This document shows, one piece after another, positions 61,570 through 64,000 of a stretch of 64,000 nucleotides of DNA. The translations under genes were made by a program, and so were the position numbers. Each line of letters opens with the position of its first letter. The first letter of the stretch is position 1. Source of the stretch: CAYPTB01 sp964413535 (GTDB lineage: Bacteria; Planctomycetota; UBA1135; GCA-002686595); NCBI GenBank assembly GCA_964413535.1, contig CAYPTB010000051.1, positions 129,006 to 193,005 of the forward strand, written 5' to 3'. The notes beneath the pieces were generated by a model. It did no database searches. It was given only the letters and a program-made list of their open reading frames with translations, and was not told where the DNA came from.

Positions 61570-62865
61570 CTCGGCGAGCCGCGGCGGAAGGTCGTCGAAG
61601 AGCGTCGGATCGAGCTTGCGGCGGTGACCGCGCACGAGCCGCGCGAGCAGGAGCTGGTCCTCGCGCGAGAAGCCGGGCATGACGCAGTGCTCGAGCAGGT
61701 ACTCGCCGTGGCGGTGGTAGCCGGAGTAGGAGACCGACAGTCCGAGCTCGTGCAGGCGCGCGGCCCACGCGATCACGCGGCGCGCGCCGACGGCTTCGAT
61801 GCTCCACGCGCGCGCCACCTGGTCCACGCAGTACAGGGCCGTGCGCTCGACGCGCATGGCGTGCTCGACGTCGACGTGGAAGCGGTCCGCGAAGCTGCGG
61901 ATCGTCCGGTCGCGGACGTCCTCGTGCCGGATGCGTCCGAGCAGGTCCCACAGGATCCCCTCGCGCAGTGCGGCGCCCGACGCTTCCATGCGCTCGATCC
62001 CGAGGCTCTCGAACGCCGCGAGGAGGATCGCGAGGCCGCCCGGCAGGACGGGTCGGCGGTCGGCCGGTACGCCCTCGATGAGTTCATCCGAGCCGCTCTC
62101 GCGCAGGAGCGCCTTCCTGAGCTTCTTCAGCGCCGCGAGCGTGATGCCGCCCTCGCTCCAACCGGCCCGGCGCACGATCTCCTCGATCGCCGTGATCGTT
62201 CCCGACGATCCGACGCACTCCTCCCAGCCCGCGGCCCGGACGCGCTCTCCGATCGACTCGAACTCGAGCTGCGCGGCGAGCACGGCCTTCTTGAAGGGCT
62301 TCTCCTCGACGACTCCGTCGGGGAAGAAGCGCATCGACCAGCTCACGCAGCCCATGTGCAAGCTGTCGATCTCGAGCGCTTCGAAGCGTTCACCCAGGAT
62401 CACCTCGGTGCTGCCGCCGCCGATGTCGACGACCAGGCGCGAGCCGGCGATCAGGGGCTGGTCGTGCGAGACGCCGAGGTAGATCAGGCGCGCTTCCTCG
62501 GGGCCGCGCAGGATCTCGATCGGGTGTCCGAGCGCCGCCGTCGCGCGCGTCAGGAACGAGCGCGCGTTCGTCGCCCGACGCAGCGTGCTCGTGCCCACGG
62601 CGCGCACGCGCTCGTGCGGGATGCCCGCCAGTCGTTGGCCGAAGCGCGAGAGGCATTCGAGCCCGCGCTCCTGGGAGGCCTCGTCGAGGCGGCGCTTCTC
62701 GTCGAGTCCCGCGGCCAGCCGCACCGGCTCCCGCAACCGGTCGAGGCGCTGCACGCCGTCGCGCTCGGGCAGCGCGATCACGAGGTGGAAGCTGTTCGAG
62801 CCGAGGTCCACGGCCGCCACGTTTCCCTTGGAGGGGCGGGCCGTCGTCGAATCCCTCGGGCGCAT
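61327..62865 (-). CDS. ppx: Exopolyphosphatase/guanosine pentaphosphate phosphatase (Ppx/GppA)
   Basis: A 512-residue polyphosphate-degrading enzyme. N-terminal ASKHA domain: VAAVDLGSNSFHLVIA, VGTSTLRRATN, VVDIGGGSTEVILG and GCVSWSMRFFP. The C-terminal HD-like region has RTALYCVDQVARAW, LHELGLSVSYSGYHRHGEYL and LLLARLVRGHRR. The end (DRTGWRLTVG) is a family-like C-terminus, so the gene truly extends into the ppk1 antisense overlap. ATG at 62865 is chosen over one 12 codons upstream because it lies nearer the conserved start. It is convergent with ppk1, the opposite-acting enzyme. Confidence 0.95.
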   Translation of the reverse strand: MRPRDSTTARPSKGNVAAVDLGSNSFHLVIALPERDGVQRLDRLREPVRLAAGLDEKRRLDEASQERGLECLSRFGQRLAGIPHERVRAVGTSTLRRATNARSFLTRATAALGHPIEILRGPEEARLIYLGVSHDQPLIAGSRLVVDIGGGSTEVILGERFEALEIDSLHMGCVSWSMRFFPDGVVEEKPFKKAVLAAQLEFESIGERVRAAGWEECVGSSGTITAIEEIVRRAGWSEGGITLAALKKLRKALLRESGSDELIEGVPADRRPVLPGGLAILLAAFESLGIERMEASGAALREGILWDLLGRIRHEDVRDRTIRSFADRFHVDVEHAMRVERTALYCVDQVARAWSIEAVGARRVIAWAARLHELGLSVSYSGYHRHGEYLLEHCVMPGFSREDQLLLARLVRGHRRKLDPTLFDDLPPRLAELGKRLVVLLRIAVRLNRSRAREALPAFTLTVRSQASGEGGQNALELAFPDDWLDRHPLTRADLDEECLLLDRTGWRLTVG

Positions 62866-62984
62866 GGGAGCCGAAGTACGGTACCCGGCGCTCGATGACA
62901 AGCAGGTGGGTCGTCGGCCACGAGTCGGTTCGAACGGAGCTGGGGAGGCTCCGACGAGCCCGGGTCGCGGCTACACTTGGCCCG

Positions 62985-63260
62985 ATGACATCCGAGAAGG
63001 CATCCGAACGCGAGGGAGCGGGAGCGCCGAGCTTCGATGCGCGTCTCGAACGACTCGAGGCGATCGTGACGGAACTCGAGGAGGCGGGCCTGCCCCTCGA
63101 GCCCGCGATCGAGCGCTACCAGGAGGGCATCGAGCTCCTGCGCCAGTGCCACGGGGTCCTGCGCGGCTTCCAGAAGCAGGTCGAAGAGCTCACGCGCGAC
63201 GCCGAGGACGCGCTGCGTCCCTTCGACGCAGACCCGGATGTCGCGCGGGAGCGGACGTGA
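62985..63260 (+). CDS. xseB: Exodeoxyribonuclease VII small subunit
   Basis: A 91-residue protein with the XseB pattern FDARLERLEAIVTELEEAGLPLEPAIERYQEGIELLRQC, a two-helix coiled coil that coats the large XseA subunit. Start at ATG 62985. Its stop overlaps the GTG of the polyprenyl synthase gene (GTGA); xseB next to ispA is a common bacterial pairing (often followed by dxs). xseA is not in the window. Confidence 0.93.
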   Translation: MTSEKASEREGAGAPSFDARLERLEAIVTELEEAGLPLEPAIERYQEGIELLRQCHGVLRGFQKQVEELTRDAEDALRPFDADPDVARERT

Positions 63261-63988
63261 CCTCCGGGCTCTCCGCCGCGGAGCTCGGTCCCTGGCTCTC
63301 CGACTGCCGCGACTGGTGCGAGCGCGAGCTCGACCGGCGCGTGCCGGCGGTCTCGACGCCCCCCGCGCGGCTGCACGCTGCGATGCGCCACGCGCTGTTC
63401 GGCGGCGGCAAGCGGTTGCGGCCGGCGCTCGTGCGGCTCGTGTGCCGCCACTTCGGCGGGCGCGACGAGGACGCGGCGCTCCCGGCGGCGGCGATCGAGC
63501 TCGTGCACACCTACAGCCTCGTGCACGACGACCTGCCGTGCATGGACGACGACGACCTGCGCCGCGGCCGTCCCACCTGCCACACGGTCTACGGCGAGGC
63601 GCTCGCCGTCCTCGCGGGCGACGCGCTGCTCACGTCCGCCTTCGAGCTGTGCGCGCTGGCGCCCCCGGAGGAAGCGCGCGCGTTCGTGGGCTGTCTCGCG
63701 CGCGCGTCGGGTTCGCTGGGCATGGTGGGGGGGCAGGCGTTCGATCTCGACGGCGCCTCCGGGGAGGAAGCCCGGGATGCGCGCGGTCTCGTGCACCGCA
63801 TCCACTCCATGAAGACGGCGGCCCTGTTCGCGGCCTCCGCCGAGCTGGGCGCGATCGCGGCCGGCGCGCCGCCGGCAGCCTCGGCATGGTCGGCGGCCAG
63901 GTCGAGGACCTCGCCGCGGAAGGCGGCGCCGGCGAACACACGCTCGAGCGCGTGCAGTGGATCCACGACCACAAGACCGGGGCCCTGA
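63257..63988 (+). CDS. ispA: Polyprenyl (farnesyl/geranylgeranyl) diphosphate synthase, disrupted near window end
   Basis: An IspA-type prenyl transferase start: GTG 63257, LHAAMRHALFGGGKRLRPALVRL, first Asp-rich motif VHDDLPCMDDDDLRRGRPT, GDALLTSAFELC, then GSLGMVGGQAFDLDGASG and HSMKTAALFAASAELGAIAAG. At about 63870 family similarity stops in this frame and a stop codon follows at 63988. From 63874 another frame reads the GMVGGQ segment again (see next entry). The second Asp-rich motif, expected after AAG, is not within the window. The break may be a real frameshift, a local duplication or an assembly join. Confidence 0.85.
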   Translation: MTSGLSAAELGPWLSDCRDWCERELDRRVPAVSTPPARLHAAMRHALFGGGKRLRPALVRLVCRHFGGRDEDAALPAAAIELVHTYSLVHDDLPCMDDDDLRRGRPTCHTVYGEALAVLAGDALLTSAFELCALAPPEEARAFVGCLARASGSLGMVGGQAFDLDGASGEEARDARGLVHRIHSMKTAALFAASAELGAIAAGAPPAASAWSAARSRTSPRKAAPANTRSSACSGSTTTRPGP

Positions 63989-64000
63989 TCACCGCCGCAC
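63865..64000 (+). other. Second, frame-shifted copy of the prenyl synthase middle segment
   Basis: In a different frame from the preceding ORF, SLGMVGGQVEDLAAEGGAGE continues as HTLERVQWIHDHKTGALITA up to the window end. It repeats the same family region as 63713-63840 (GSLGMVGGQAFDL to HSMKTAALF), but the sequence differs clearly. The ATG codons in the two GMVGGQ motifs are 164 bases apart, which is not a multiple of three. It continues past base 64000. Confidence 0.75.

Overview
The window is a GC-rich (visually about two-thirds G+C), gene-dense bacterial chromosome segment. It combines a type II secretion pseudopilin cluster, a PEP-CTERM/exosortase unit, an FHA-domain Ser/Thr kinase, an NtrB/NtrC-like pair and Gld-type ABC genes, with weak Shine-Dalgarno use and many ATGA/GTGA overlaps. 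I infer a Gram-negative-type bacterium, most likely Planctomycetota; this rests on gene content, not on a phylogenetic marker. I see no rRNA, tRNA, CRISPR array, insertion sequence or prophage. The many long antisense open frames are shadows caused by the high GC content.

Layout. 91-3543: a secreted protein of unknown function and serS. 3592-11407 (minus): gspD-E-F-G-H-I-J behind a recognisable promoter. 11865-15793: an EIIA/PtsN-like protein, a Sua5 plus low-molecular-weight phosphatase fusion (minus), and a cytosolic histidine kinase with a sigma-54 activator. 15984-17915: dnaK with a sigma-54-like promoter. 18031-23217: a Gld-type ABC cassette with a DUF4340 protein. 23282-27165: a helicase/exonuclease pair resembling MrfA-MrfB of Bacillus. 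27332-31025: a dynamin-like GTPase facing a membrane KAP-like ATPase. 31110-38010 (minus): purN, a divergent purine nucleoside phosphorylase, an FHA kinase, a YggS-like protein and tilS. 38344-40657: gap and pgk. 40654-44913 (minus): a four-gene exosortase operon. 45396-47127: rpe and accD. 47128-48967: a decaying stretch with two gene remnants around a beta-barrel gene. 48968-58578: a metallopeptidase, methyltransferase, panB, two Clp_N-only proteins, an SDR oxidoreductase, OsmC with an ABC importer, an O-methyltransferase and a PfkB kinase. 58603-62865: sixA, ppk1 and ppx. 62985-64000: xseB and a disrupted polyprenyl synthase at the window edge.

The most distinctive unit is the minus-strand operon at 44913-40654: PadR regulator, then a HAAS/VIT/PEP-CTERM membrane protein, then an exosortase, then an EpsI-like partner. 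All four reading frames overlap, and a perfect 12-bp inverted repeat lies just upstream. It looks like a sorting enzyme with one dedicated substrate and its own regulator. Other points of interest are the Sua5-phosphatase fusion, the 21-bp coding repeats in the MrfB-like gene, the 243-bp antisense overlap of ppk1 and ppx, and a frame-shifted duplicated segment in the polyprenyl synthase.
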